DNA from: CAYYFX01 sp964571855
GTDB lineage: Bacteria > ARS69
DNA length: 64,000 bases
NCBI GenBank assembly: GCA_964571855.1
Contig: CAZNDO010000004.1
Location: 133,482-197,481, forward strand
Direction: 5' to 3'
The notes under the pieces were generated by a model. That model saw only the letters and a list, made by a program, of their open reading frames with translations. It searched no databases and had not been told where the DNA came from. How positions within the stretch are numbered: position 1 is the stretch's first letter; every line of letters starts with the position of its first letter. The position numbers and the translations under genes are program-made. This document shows positions 1 to 10,717 of this stretch, piece after piece.

Positions 1-1770
1 GGCGCCACCGCCGCCTCGCCGATGCTGGCGTTCGCGGTGCTCGCGTCGCTCGCCACGTTCGTCCTCGCGCTGTGGAGCCCGGAGGAGGGCGATGACGCCA
101 CCGCCCCGCTCGTGCGCGACGCGCGGGCACGCGCCGAGTGCGTCGCGGCCGCGCTGGCCGCGCTCGGGTGCTGGTTCTTCGTGGTCGTGGGCCGCGCGGG
201 CACGTTCCCCTTCGGCCCGGTCGCGGTGGGCGCGTCCCTCGCCGTGGCCGCCTGGGCCGCGGCGCGCTGGACGCGCCTCCGCGGCCGCGCCATGCGCATC
301 GCCACGCTCGCGCTGGCGGCCGCGGCGGTGCTCGGCGCCGGAGCCGCCGCCTGGGCGCAGCACCCGCGGTGGGCGGCGTCCATCCTCGCCGTCCCCGTCG
401 CCTTCGTCCTCGTCACCACGCCGCCACGACGCGACGAGGCGGCGCGCTGGCTGCCGGACCTGGACCATCCCGTCCACCTGCTCGTCGCGACGTTCACGTT
501 CCTCTCCGGGCTCGGGGGGCTGATGCTGATGCTCCCGGTATGCGGCGCGGACGGCCGCGCCATCGATCCGCTCGCGGCGCTGTTCACGTCCACGAGCGCC
601 GTGTGCGTCACCGGGCTGATCGTGCTGGACACGCCGAACGCGTTCAGCCCGGTGGGCCAGGCGGTGCTCCTCCTGCTGATCCAGGTGGGCGGCCTCGGCA
701 TCATGACCTTCTCCACGGCGGCGCTGGGCATGCTCGGCCGGCGGCTGAGCGTCCGGCACGAGAGCGCCGTGGCCGGCCTCGTGGGCGCCGACAACCGCCG
801 CGACCTCTTCCGCATCCTGCGCGCCACCCTGGGGCTCACCGTGGCGGTGGAGGCCGCGGGCGCCGTCCTCCTGGCGACGCTGTTCCGCGCCGCGGGCGAG
901 CCGGCGGGTGCGGCGGCCTGGCGCGGGCTGTTCACGTCGGTCTCCGCCTTCTGCAACGCCGGGTTCGCGCTGCACACGGACAGCCTCATGCCCTTCCGCC
1001 ACGAGCCGCTCGTGCTGCACGTCGTGGCGCTCCTCATCGTGATCGGCGGGCTTTCCCCCGTCGTGCTGACCAGCCTGCCGGCGCTCGTCCGGCGACGGCG
1101 CGTCGCGCTGCGGGTGAAACTCGCGCTGTCCGCCACCGGCGTGCTGCTGGCCGGGGGCTTCGTGCTGCTCGCCGCGCTGGAGTGGAGCGGTCCCGTCTTC
1201 GCGGACCTCTCCTTCGCGGACCGCCTGCACAACGCGTACTTCACGTCCGTGACCGCGCGCACCGCGGGCTTCAACTCCGTGGACATGGCCGCGCTCGGCG
1301 ACGCGTCCGTCACGCTGCTCCTGTTCCTGATGTTCGTGGGCGGCAGCCCCGGCAGCACGGCGGGCGGGATGAAGACCACCACGCTGGCCGTCATCGCGTT
1401 CGGCGTCATCGCCGGGCTGCGCGGGCGCGGGGAGCCGGAGGTCTTCGGGCGGCGGATCGCCCGCGAGACCTTCACCCGCGCCACGTCCATCGTGGCGCTC
1501 GGGCTGGTGGCGGTGCTCGGGAGCGTGCTCGCGCTGCAGGCGGTCTCCGACCTGCCCTACCGGATGGTCGTGTTCGAGGCGGTCTCGGCGCTCGGCACGG
1601 TGGGCCTCTCGCTCGGCGCCACGCCGCTCCTCGACGGCGCGGGGCGGATCGTCGTGATGCTCTGCATGCTCGCCGGCCGCGTGGGTCCGCTCTCGGCGTT
1701 CGTGTTCCTCCTCGACCGCCGCGCCGGCGCCGCATTCGAATACCCGGCGGAAGACGTCGAAGTGGGCTAG
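1..1770 (+). CDS. ktrB: KtrB/TrkH-family potassium transporter subunit (5' end uncertain)
   Basis: Integral membrane subunit of a K+ uptake system that works with the cytoplasmic RCK protein encoded just downstream. The protein shows the four pore-loop repeats of the Trk/Ktr/HKT superfamily, each with a filter glycine: TSAVCVTGL (about residues 191-199 counted from the ATG at 22), SAFCNAGFALH, TARTAGFNSVD and ALGTVGLSLG. The N-terminal 150 residues add several extra hydrophobic segments, so the protein (582 aa from position 22) is longer than the usual ~450 aa. The frame stays open to the left edge and no Shine-Dalgarno sequence precedes the ATG at 22, so the true start may lie outside the window. 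The next gene begins 11 nt after the stop. The family call is secure; the start is not. Confidence 0.9.
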   Translation, partial: GATAASPMLAFAVLASLATFVLALWSPEEGDDATAPLVRDARARAECVAAALAALGCWFFVVVGRAGTFPFGPVAVGASLAVAAWAAARWTRLRGRAMRIATLALAAAAVLGAGAAAWAQHPRWAASILAVPVAFVLVTTPPRRDEAARWLPDLDHPVHLLVATFTFLSGLGGLMLMLPVCGADGRAIDPLAALFTSTSAVCVTGLIVLDTPNAFSPVGQAVLLLLIQVGGLGIMTFSTAALGMLGRRLSVRHESAVAGLVGADNRRDLFRILRATLGLTVAVEAAGAVLLATLFRAAGEPAGAAAWRGLFTSVSAFCNAGFALHTDSLMPFRHEPLVLHVVALLIVIGGLSPVVLTSLPALVRRRRVALRVKLALSATGVLLAGGFVLLAALEWSGPVFADLSFADRLHNAYFTSVTARTAGFNSVDMAALGDASVTLLLFLMFVGGSPGSTAGGMKTTTLAVIAFGVIAGLRGRGEPEVFGRRIARETFTRATSIVALGLVAVLGSVLALQAVSDLPYRMVVFEAVSALGTVGLSLGATPLLDGAGRIVVMLCMLAGRVGPLSAFVFLLDRRAGAAFEYPAEDVEVG

Positions 1771-1781
1771 AATCCGCCGCC

Positions 1782-2441
1782 ATGGCAAGGCAAGCGCTCA
1801 TCGTCGGTCTCGGGAAGTTCGGGCTCTCGCTCGCGCGCGCGCTCAAGGAGTACGACGTGGAGGTCCTCGCCGTGGATCGCCGCGCCGAGCTCGTGCAGGA
1901 GGCGGCCGACATCGTGGACCACGCGCTGTGCCTGGACTCCACCGACGAGGACGCGCTGGCCCGCACCGCGCCGGAGCGGCGCGACGTGGTCGTGTGCGCC
2001 ATCGGCGACGAGTCGCGCGACGCCTCCATCCTCACCACCGCCCTGCTCAAGCAGATGGGCGCGAAGCAGCTCATCGCGCGGGCCAGCGATCCCCTGCACG
2101 CGCGCATCCTCCGGCTCGTGGGCGCCGACGAGGTCGTGGACCCGGAGACGGCATTCGGGCGGCGGCTCGCGCCGCAGCTCGCGGTCGAGGGTGTGCTGGG
2201 CGAGTACCCCCTCGGCGAGGGGCTCGTCGTCGCGGAGCTGCGCACCCCGGAAGCCCTGGTGGGCAAGTCATTGCGCGAGCTCGAGCTGCCGAAGCGCCGG
2301 CGCCTGACGGTCGTGGCGCTGCGGCGCACCGGCGAGTCGCAGCTGATCCCGGATCCGGACACGGCGCTCGCGACCGGGGACGTGCTCGTCGTGGTCTCCA
2401 CGCACGAGGCGCTGCGCGACTTCGGGAAGGCGAAGGACTGA
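1782..2441 (+). CDS. ktrA: KtrA/TrkA potassium uptake regulatory subunit
   Basis: Cytoplasmic gating subunit of the K+ transporter. This is a 219-aa protein with an N-terminal Rossmann RCK domain (VGLGKFG, residues 8-14, then the acidic strand end VLAVDRR) and a C-terminal TrkA-C domain, the standard KtrA architecture and length. RCK domains bind ATP/ADP or NAD(H) and switch the channel. It starts 11 nt downstream of the transporter gene and is probably cotranscribed with it. A TAGAAT hexamer overlapping the upstream stop lies 8 nt before this ATG and could be a -10 element, but no good -35 accompanies it. Confidence 0.93.
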   Translation: MARQALIVGLGKFGLSLARALKEYDVEVLAVDRRAELVQEAADIVDHALCLDSTDEDALARTAPERRDVVVCAIGDESRDASILTTALLKQMGAKQLIARASDPLHARILRLVGADEVVDPETAFGRRLAPQLAVEGVLGEYPLGEGLVVAELRTPEALVGKSLRELELPKRRRLTVVALRRTGESQLIPDPDTALATGDVLVVVSTHEALRDFGKAKD

Positions 2442-2444
2442 CGC

Positions 2445-3107
2445 GTGGGCGTCGAGCGCACCGTCCGGCTGCTGTTCCTGGTCACCTCGGCCACGCTGCT
2501 CGTCGTGACCCTGGGAGCCATCCACCTGCTGCAACGCCTCGCCCCCGCCGCCGAGGGGATCGCGGAGGCGGTGGACGCGCTGGCCCCCGCGGAGGAAGCG
2601 CTGGCCGCGGTGGCCGTCCCCGGCGACCCGGACGCCGCGGTCCGCTGGGCGGACGCGCTGGAGCGGCTGGACGCCGCCGTCGCGGACGAGCGGGATCGCG
2701 AGGCCCTGATCGCCGCCCGGCGCCACGGACTCGCCGCCTTCGCGGGGAGCGAGACCGCCCGCGCCGCCGCGGTCGAGTCGATCGGCACCGCGGCCCGCGC
2801 CCGGCGGGAGGCCGCGCTGGCGGAGGCCCGCGCGGCCCGCCGCCTCGCCCTCGGGGGCGCCTGGGGCGCCGTGCTCGTGGGGCTGGCCGGCTACGTGGCG
2901 TCGCTGGTGGTGACGCGGCGCGTGCGGCGCCGGGTGGTGGAGCCCATCCTGGAGCTGGATCGGGTGCTCGGCGCGGCCGCGCGCGGGGAGGCCGGACGTC
3001 GCTGCCGTCCGCTGGACGCGCCGCGGGAGGTGCGCGCGCTGGTCGGGCGCGTGAACGACCTCCTGGACCGCGCGGATGCGGCCGGAAGGTGGTCCTCGCC
3101 GGGCTGA
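2445..3107 (+). CDS. Membrane protein ending in a HAMP domain (kinase-less sensor-like)
   Basis: A 220-aa protein with a GTG start, preceded by a GAAGGA ribosome-binding site that overlaps the end of ktrA. It has an N-terminal membrane helix (about residues 8-30), an Ala/Glu-rich helical extracytoplasmic region of about 100 residues, a second membrane helix (about 133-155) and then a HAMP-like linker (VVEPILELDRVL...ARGE..., about 157-210). The reading frame stops right after the HAMP, where a histidine kinase, cyclase or chemotaxis domain would normally begin. It may be a decayed sensor, or a stand-alone signalling membrane protein acting through a partner. The two-helix-plus-HAMP layout is clear; the function is unknown. 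Confidence 0.7.
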   Translation: MGVERTVRLLFLVTSATLLVVTLGAIHLLQRLAPAAEGIAEAVDALAPAEEALAAVAVPGDPDAAVRWADALERLDAAVADERDREALIAARRHGLAAFAGSETARAAAVESIGTAARARREAALAEARAARRLALGGAWGAVLVGLAGYVASLVVTRRVRRRVVEPILELDRVLGAAARGEAGRRCRPLDAPREVRALVGRVNDLLDRADAAGRWSSPG

Positions 3108-3117
3108 CCGCGGCGCG

Positions 3118-3582
3118 TCAGTAGTTCTTGAAGATCGTGGACAGCGGCGCGCCCGTGTCGCTCGTGGACACGATGTCGTACCGGTCCCACGCCCCGCCGG
3201 CCATGGACTGGCTGGTGTTGATCGAGATGCCGCCGACCGGGTCGGTGGCGGGGGGCGTCAACGGGACGTTCGTCCAGTCGATGCTCGTGGGTGCGGCCGT
3301 GAACGGGTTGTCCGGCAGGCCGCCCGCGGGCAGAAGCGCGTTGAACGTGAAGGCGCCCTCGGACGTGACCGACGCCGCGTTCTGCGGGTAGTTGCCGTCG
3401 TTGCGCGTGGAGAACTCCTCCATCGTCAGCCGCGCGATGTGCATGTTCTCGATGACCTGCGCGATGCGCGCGCGGTTCTGCATGCTCGAGTAGTTCGCCA
3501 CCCCGATCGCGGCAAGGATGCCGATGATCACGACGACGATCATGAGCTCGATCAGCGTGAAGCCCCGCTGCTTCGAAGTCAT
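3118..3582 (-). CDS. Type IV pilin-like / type II secretion pseudopilin
   Basis: Prepilin-type protein of 154 aa. After a short basic leader (MTSKQRG) it has the class III signal G^FTLIELMIVVVIIGIL, cut and N-methylated by prepilin peptidase, followed by the long hydrophobic helix used for fibre assembly. The C-terminal globular region is short, rich in Thr/Asn/Pro, and ends in IFKNY. I chose the ATG at 3582 because it gives a normal 7-residue leader. A start at 3642 would add 20 residues whose DNA coincides with a sigma-54 promoter. The gene stands alone; no pilB/C/D/T is in the window. It could be a major pilin (PilA) or a minor pseudopilin. Confidence 0.85.
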   Translation of the reverse strand: MTSKQRGFTLIELMIVVVIIGILAAIGVANYSSMQNRARIAQVIENMHIARLTMEEFSTRNDGNYPQNAASVTSEGAFTFNALLPAGGLPDNPFTAAPTSIDWTNVPLTPPATDPVGGISINTSQSMAGGAWDRYDIVSTSDTGAPLSTIFKNY

Positions 3583-3625
3583 GGGTCCGGCCCCCCGGGT
3601 CTCAGGAATCAGCATTCGGTTCGGT

Positions 3626-3641
3626 TGCACGGAGCGTGCCA
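3626..3641 (-). promoter_or_regulatory. Sigma-54 (RpoN) -24/-12 promoter for the pilin gene
   Basis: On the minus strand the sequence reads TGGCAC-GCTCC-GTGCA. This matches the -24/-12 consensus TGGCAC-N5-TTGCA at all positions but one. It lies 44 nt upstream of the pilin ATG, leaving a leader of about 30 nt. RpoN- and PilR-dependent transcription of pilA is common in Proteobacteria. No PilS/PilR pair is present in the window. Confidence 0.6.
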
Positions 3642-3868
3642 CCGTCGGGCTGCGCCACGGACGGCCAGGATCAGTGAACCCTGCCGAACCGCGGCGAGTC
3701 GCGGGGGGCGCGGACTCCTGACCCGACTCGCAGGATGCACTCCGTGGGGTCGCAGTCTGCCCATGGTCGGGAATCGGCCACGGAGGGGCCCGGCATTAGC
3801 CGGCCGGCGGCATCGCGCCGGCATTCCTCGCCCGCGGGGTTGCCTCGCCGGCCGGCCGGTTCACGGCG

Positions 3869-3874
3869 TATCAT
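3869..3874 (+). promoter_or_regulatory. Putative -10 element upstream of the cupin-domain gene
   Basis: TATCAT matches the sigma-70 -10 consensus at five of six positions and lies 43 nt before the chosen start at 3918. No convincing -35 is seen at 16-18 bp, so this is tentative. Confidence 0.3.
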
Positions 3875-3917
3875 GCCGGCCGTGCCACCGGAAGAAGCAC
3901 GCATCGGGAGGTCGGGC

Positions 3918-4991
3918 ATGAGCACGGGGGGAGCGCCCTGGACCCCGCGCCGGCGAGCGTGGCGGTGGAGCGCGCGCGGGAAGGGGACCATCCTCGCGCG
4001 GCGCGGCGTGGCCCACGGCGTGGTCCGCGCGGGACGCGCCGCGCCCGTCCCCGGGACGCCGGCGGAGCTCTGGGCGGCGGCGGAGCCGCTGCACTTCCCC
4101 GCCGCGCTGCGGCCCGCGCTGGCCGCGCACACCCCGGACGTGCGTCGCACGCGCGCGCTGTTCGACCGGATCGCGGACGGCCGCGGCGACTTCGGCGACG
4201 CGGTCTGGCGGCGGCTCGCGGGACAGCGCGTCTTCGCGCCGGGCGGAGCGTCGCGGGACCTCGCCGACCCGCGCGAGATCGAGAAGGTGCACGCGGACCG
4301 GGTGCGGGGCGGCCGGGCGCGAGACCTCTGGGCGAAGCTGTCGTGGATCTCGCGCGACGAGCGCGACCCGTCGCTGCGCATCCGCTTCTCCTTCGGCTCC
4401 GAGCAACATGACGACTGGAGCACCAGCGTCGCGCGCGCGCGCGCCGCGGACGAGCTGGCGGAGGTCGTGTTCCCGGAGTGCCGCATCCTCTCGCGCGACG
4501 CCGCGGCCCGCGCCTGGCTCCGGCGCGCCACCGGCCGGCCGGTGCGCCTGTCCGAACGTATCCTCTTCGCGAACGCCCCGGGTGGCGGCGCCGCGTTCCA
4601 CCACGACGCGGAGACGGACCAGCTCGGCGTGGCGTACGCGCAGCTCGCGGGGAAGACCGCATGGCTGGCGCTGCCGAAGCGCGAGCTGGCCGCGCACGTG
4701 CGGCGCCTGGCCCCCGGACCGCTGGCCGCGGCGTTCGAGGGACCGGCGCGCGCCCTGCGCACGCTGGAGCGCCATCTCCCCGGGGTGGAGCGCATCCTGA
4801 ACTCCGATGCGCGCCTCACGCGCGCGCTCGCGGAGGCGGGCCGGCTGTACGTGCTGTCCGCCGGGGACCTGCTGTTCCTCCCCTCCCCGGGGCCGGACGA
4901 CGTGGCCTGGCACTCCGTCTTCGCGCTGGGCGCGCGGCCGAGCCTCGCGCTGTCGTTCGGGATCTTCCGCGAGGGGCGAGCGCGCCGATGA
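3918..4991 (+). CDS. Cupin/JmjC-like Fe(II)/2-oxoglutarate oxygenase-type protein
   Basis: A 357-aa soluble protein. A metal-binding cupin or JmjC-type core is suggested by FHHDAETDQLGVAYAQ (the HxD pair with the following beta strand), then GKTAWLALPKRE, and near the C-terminus AWHSVFALG, which would supply the second histidine. I infer an Fe(II)-dependent oxygenase-like fold; the substrate is unknown. The ATG at 3918 has GGGAGG eight nt upstream; longer in-frame starts lack this. The stop overlaps the next start (ATGA), so it is translationally coupled to the SGNH protein gene. Confidence 0.6.
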   Translation: MSTGGAPWTPRRRAWRWSARGKGTILARRGVAHGVVRAGRAAPVPGTPAELWAAAEPLHFPAALRPALAAHTPDVRRTRALFDRIADGRGDFGDAVWRRLAGQRVFAPGGASRDLADPREIEKVHADRVRGGRARDLWAKLSWISRDERDPSLRIRFSFGSEQHDDWSTSVARARAADELAEVVFPECRILSRDAAARAWLRRATGRPVRLSERILFANAPGGGAAFHHDAETDQLGVAYAQLAGKTAWLALPKRELAAHVRRLAPGPLAAAFEGPARALRTLERHLPGVERILNSDARLTRALAEAGRLYVLSAGDLLFLPSPGPDDVAWHSVFALGARPSLALSFGIFREGRARR

Positions 4992-6142
4992 CGCCGCGGC
5001 GAGCGGCCGCGCGGACCGCGCTGTTCACGGCGCTCGCGATGCTGCTGGCGCTCGCCGTCACGGAGTTCGGCGCGCGCGCCCTGCTCGCCGTGCGCGCCGG
5101 CCCGCGGGCGCTTCTGTACGGGATCGCGGCCGGCGGCGCGCAGCGCACGCTCGCGCGCCACGACGACCAGCGGGACGGCTACTCCAAGTACCCGCCGGGC
5201 GCGGTGCTGCAGGATTTCGATCCCGTGTCCGGCGAGGCCTTCCGCATCCGCGTGAACGAGCGCGGCTTCCGCGGGCCGGCGCCGGCGGTGCCGAAGCCGC
5301 CGGGCGTGGTGCGCGTGGTCACGCTCGGCGCGTCGTCCACGTTCGGCTACCACGCGCGCGACGGGGAGACCTGGCCCGAGCGGCTGCAGGCGGAGCTCGC
5401 GGCGCGCTGCCCGGACGCGGCCTGGGACGTGGTGAACCTGGGCATGCCGCACCTCATGGCGGACGAGATCGCGGCGCTGTTCCGCGCGGAGGCCCTGCCG
5501 CTGGCTCCGGACGTGGTGACGTTCTACGAGGGGGTCAACGACGCGTCGCTGCGCCGCGACCGGCACCGCGTGCGCCGGGCGCTCCGCCGCGTGGACGCGC
5601 TCCGCGCCGCGTGGCGCGCCCTGCGCGACCACCTCGTCCTGGTGCGCGTGGCGGACGAGCTCGCGCGCCCCCATGCCGAACGGTGGGACGCGGCGGCCGT
5701 GCGGGCGCACGCGGCTTCGCGCCCCGCGGCGTTCCTCGCGGCCCTCGACGCCATCCGCGCGGAGTGCGCGCGGCACGGCATCCGTTTCGTGGTGGCCACG
5801 CAGCAGGCCACCTCGCTCGAGTTCCCGCGCGGCGAATTGCGCGGGCTGACCTACGCGCAGGAGGAGGGGCGCCTCGCGCGGCGGCTGGAGGAGGGCGGCA
5901 CCGTGCCCACGCCGGCGCTCTCCTTCCTGGCGCACGCGGAGCTCATGCGCGCCGAGCGGGAGTGGGCGAAGGCGCACGACGTCCCGCTGGCCGACGTCGT
6001 GGCGGCGCTGGATGCGCGCCGGGACGTGCTCGTGAGCTGGGTGCACCTCACGCCGGAAGGGAACGCGCTCGTCGCGCAGGCGTTCGCGCCGGTGGTGGCG
6101 GCCGTGGCGTGCCCCGGCGACGCCGCGACCGCGCCCCGCTGA
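4988..6142 (+). CDS. SGNH/GDSL-type hydrolase-like, membrane-anchored
   Basis: A 384-aa protein with an N-terminal signal/anchor helix (about residues 10-35) and an SGNH fold: block I is LGASSTFGYH (113-122), then FYEGVNDAS, and a C-terminal HLTPEGNALVAQAF. Proteins of this kind hydrolyse or transfer O-acyl groups on polysaccharides in the periplasm. The aspartate usually three residues before the catalytic histidine (DxxH) is Ser here (SWVH), so activity may differ or the residue may be supplied elsewhere. The gene overlaps the cupin-domain gene by 4 nt and probably forms a two-gene operon with it. Confidence 0.7.
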   Translation: MTPRRAAARTALFTALAMLLALAVTEFGARALLAVRAGPRALLYGIAAGGAQRTLARHDDQRDGYSKYPPGAVLQDFDPVSGEAFRIRVNERGFRGPAPAVPKPPGVVRVVTLGASSTFGYHARDGETWPERLQAELAARCPDAAWDVVNLGMPHLMADEIAALFRAEALPLAPDVVTFYEGVNDASLRRDRHRVRRALRRVDALRAAWRALRDHLVLVRVADELARPHAERWDAAAVRAHAASRPAAFLAALDAIRAECARHGIRFVVATQQATSLEFPRGELRGLTYAQEEGRLARRLEEGGTVPTPALSFLAHAELMRAEREWAKAHDVPLADVVAALDARRDVLVSWVHLTPEGNALVAQAFAPVVAAVACPGDAATAPR

Positions 6143-6151
6143 GCCACCGCG

Positions 6152-7918
6152 TCAGGGCGTCGCCCCGCCCGCCATCGCCTCGGCGGCCGCCGCGTTGTTC
6201 TGGACGAGCGCGTCGTTCGGGAAGCGGCGCAGGGCCTCGCGCGCGGTCTCGAGCCCGCGACGGGGCTGCCCGGCGTCGAAGTACGCCTTCACGAGACCCG
6301 CCCACGGCCGCGGGTCGTCCGGTTCCTCCGCGCGCCACTCCTCGAAGCGGCCGAGCGCCGGCCCGGTCCGGCCCAGGCGCTGCAGCAGGACGGCGGAGCG
6401 GCTGAGCGCCACGCGGTGCCGCGGCTCGCGCGCGAGCACGGACTCGCTCAGGCGCAGAGACTCCTCCGGGTTCCCCGCCGCCTCCTCGATCTCGCTGAGC
6501 AGCAGCGCCGCTCCCGTGAGCGCCGGGTCGGCGCGCAGCGCGTCCTCCAGCACGCGCCGCGCGCCCGCCGCATCGCCGGCGTCGCGCAGGCACCGTGCGT
6601 GCATCACGAGGAAGATGCCGGAGTCCGGCGCCGTGCGCAGCGTGGCCGCGGCGAGCGTGCAGTTGTCGCGCCAGTCCGCGGTGCGGGCGAACGCCGCCGC
6701 GCCGCCCGCGAGGACCAGCGCGCCGGTGATCGCGGCGAACACGGGGGGACGGCGCGCGGTCAGCGCGGCGAGCGCGCCGGCCGCGGCCACGAGGAACCCC
6801 GCGGACGGCGCGTACAGGATGCGCTCGGCCTTCGCCACGCCGATGGGGAACACGAGGTTGGACAGCGGGAGCACGAGAAGGAGGAACACCCCCGCGCCCC
6901 ACGCCACCGCGGGCCGCCGCCGCACCGGCAGCAGCGCGGCCGCCGCGATCCCGAGCAGGAGCGCCGCGCCGAGCACGACGCCCGGCCCGATGCCGTGCGC
7001 GATCGGCACCTGCGCCGGCCCGTACTCCGCGGACAGGCGAACCGGCGCCACGAGCAGCCCCACCGTCTCGCCGAACACGCGCAGCGCCGTGCGGATGCGG
7101 TCCGCCGCTCCAACGCCCTCCCAGATCGCGGACACGCTCCCGCCGCTCACCGCCCGGGCGCGCAGCGCCAGGAGCGCCGCCGTGGACGCCGCCAGCGCGG
7201 TCGCGAGCCGCCACCGCCGCCCCGCGGCGCCCGCGCCGCGCGCGGCCGGCGCCACCCGCTCCGTCCACGCCACGACGAACGGCGCCATGATCGCGGACTC
7301 CTTGGACGCGGCGCCCAGGAAGCAGCTCGCCGCGGACGCCGCGGTCCACCCCGCCGCCGCCCGCCCGTTCCGCGCCCCCAGCGCGCGCCGCGCGGCCGCG
7401 ACCGCCCCGAGCGTGCCCAGGAGCCCCAGGATCTCCGCGCGCCCGACGATCCCGGCGACCGCCTCCACGTGCACGGGGTGCACGGCGAAGAGCGCGGCGG
7501 CCGCGAGCGCCGTGCGCGCGTCGCCGGCGACGCCGCGCGCCACGCCCAGGAGCGCGAGCGAGGCCGCCGCGTGCAGCAGGACGTCGAGGACATGATAGGG
7601 CATCGGCCCGTCCGCGCCGGCCGCGCGCTGGAGCGCGTACGTGGTCAGCGTGAGCGGGCGGTACAGTGCGTGGTCCGCGTAGCGCACGTGGGCCCACCAG
7701 TCGGTGGCCCACAGCGAACCGGCGCGCGAGAGGTCGGCCAGGCGCGGGTTGTCCCGGACGATCTCGAGGTCGTCGAGCGTGAAGCTCCCCGCCGGGACGC
7801 GCGCGTACGTCACGAGCGCCAGGACCGCCACGAGCGCCGGCGCGATCCACCGCGCGCCCGCGCCCGGCGGCGCCGCGCCCCTCCCGCGGGCGGACGCCCG
7901 TCGCGCGCTCGCTCCCAT
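6152..7918 (-). CDS. TMTC-like (GT-C) membrane mannosyltransferase with C-terminal TPRs
   Basis: A 588-aa protein with many membrane helices over the first ~380 residues, followed by a soluble TPR region (repeats with A..LL..A..DP/EP spacing). The acidic loop motif FTLDDLEIV (residues 46-54), DNPRL, and VHPVHVEAVAGIVGRAEIL are hallmarks of the TMTC/DUF1736 branch of GT-C glycosyltransferases, known as protein O-mannosyltransferases in animals and widespread in bacteria. These use polyprenyl-phosphate sugars on the outer face of the inner membrane. No Shine-Dalgarno sequence precedes the ATG, but a TAGCAT -10-like box lies 6 nt upstream, so the mRNA may be leaderless. The acceptor is unknown. 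Confidence 0.78.
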   Translation of the reverse strand: MGASARRASARGRGAAPPGAGARWIAPALVAVLALVTYARVPAGSFTLDDLEIVRDNPRLADLSRAGSLWATDWWAHVRYADHALYRPLTLTTYALQRAAGADGPMPYHVLDVLLHAAASLALLGVARGVAGDARTALAAAALFAVHPVHVEAVAGIVGRAEILGLLGTLGAVAAARRALGARNGRAAAGWTAASAASCFLGAASKESAIMAPFVVAWTERVAPAARGAGAAGRRWRLATALAASTAALLALRARAVSGGSVSAIWEGVGAADRIRTALRVFGETVGLLVAPVRLSAEYGPAQVPIAHGIGPGVVLGAALLLGIAAAALLPVRRRPAVAWGAGVFLLLVLPLSNLVFPIGVAKAERILYAPSAGFLVAAAGALAALTARRPPVFAAITGALVLAGGAAAFARTADWRDNCTLAAATLRTAPDSGIFLVMHARCLRDAGDAAGARRVLEDALRADPALTGAALLLSEIEEAAGNPEESLRLSESVLAREPRHRVALSRSAVLLQRLGRTGPALGRFEEWRAEEPDDPRPWAGLVKAYFDAGQPRRGLETAREALRRFPNDALVQNNAAAAEAMAGGATP

Positions 7919-7924
7919 GCCGCG

Positions 7925-7930
7925 ATGCTA
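7925..7930 (-). promoter_or_regulatory. Putative -10 box giving a leaderless TMTC-like mRNA
   Basis: TAGCAT on the minus strand fits TANNAT and ends 6 nt before the ATG at 7918, so transcription would begin at or near the start codon. The -35 region is weak (TCGCGG). Inference only. Confidence 0.33.
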
Positions 7931-7962
7931 GCAGAGGGTCGCCGGGGCCGCGAGGACCGCGC

Positions 7963-8000
7963 CGGGCGGCGCGGCGGGGATCGCCCCGGCCGGCCGCCCG
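7963..8000 (-). terminator. Stem-loop downstream of the membrane pyrophosphatase gene
   Basis: Long GC-rich imperfect hairpin starting 13 nt past the pyrophosphatase stop. CGGGCGGC pairs with GCCGCCCG, then CGGC with GCCG, then GGGG with CCCC, closing a 4-nt loop, with single-base bulges. No U-tract follows, so it may be a weak terminator or a transcript-end stabiliser. Confidence 0.45.
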
Positions 8001-8013
8001 CGCGCCGCCCCGC

Positions 8014-10509
<2,496 letters not shown>

Positions 10510-10717
10510 CGCGGTGTGGTCTCCTGCGACATGGTTCCGCGCTCCCGGGGCCCCGGGATCGGGGATCCGGGCAGGCGCGGGGGCGGCGATCCTAGGGCAT
10601 GTGGGACGCGACGACGAGACCCCTGTGGGGCGCGGTCTGGACGATCGCGGCTTCGCGCGGCAAAGGTGGGAAACACGCGGGCGCCCTCCCCTGGGCCCGC
10701 CCACCCGGAGCCGACCG

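Larger units (their letters stand above)
3583..3917. other. 335-bp divergent intergenic region
   Basis: Gene-free stretch between the divergent pilin and cupin-domain genes. It holds the sigma-54-type element (3626-3641) reading left and a TATCAT -10-like hexamer (3869-3874) reading right. The rest is GC-rich sequence with short inverted repeats such as gccggcc runs. I see no coding potential or RNA gene. Confidence 0.5.

Noticed and set aside
3583..3642. Longer pilin start at 3642
   Set aside because: Adds 20 residues before an already normal leader, and its DNA is the sigma-54-type promoter.
10543..10558. 16-bp perfect palindrome upstream of the pyrophosphatase gene
   Set aside because: Pure G/C palindromes of this length are expected by chance in sequence this GC-rich; no second copy was noticed.
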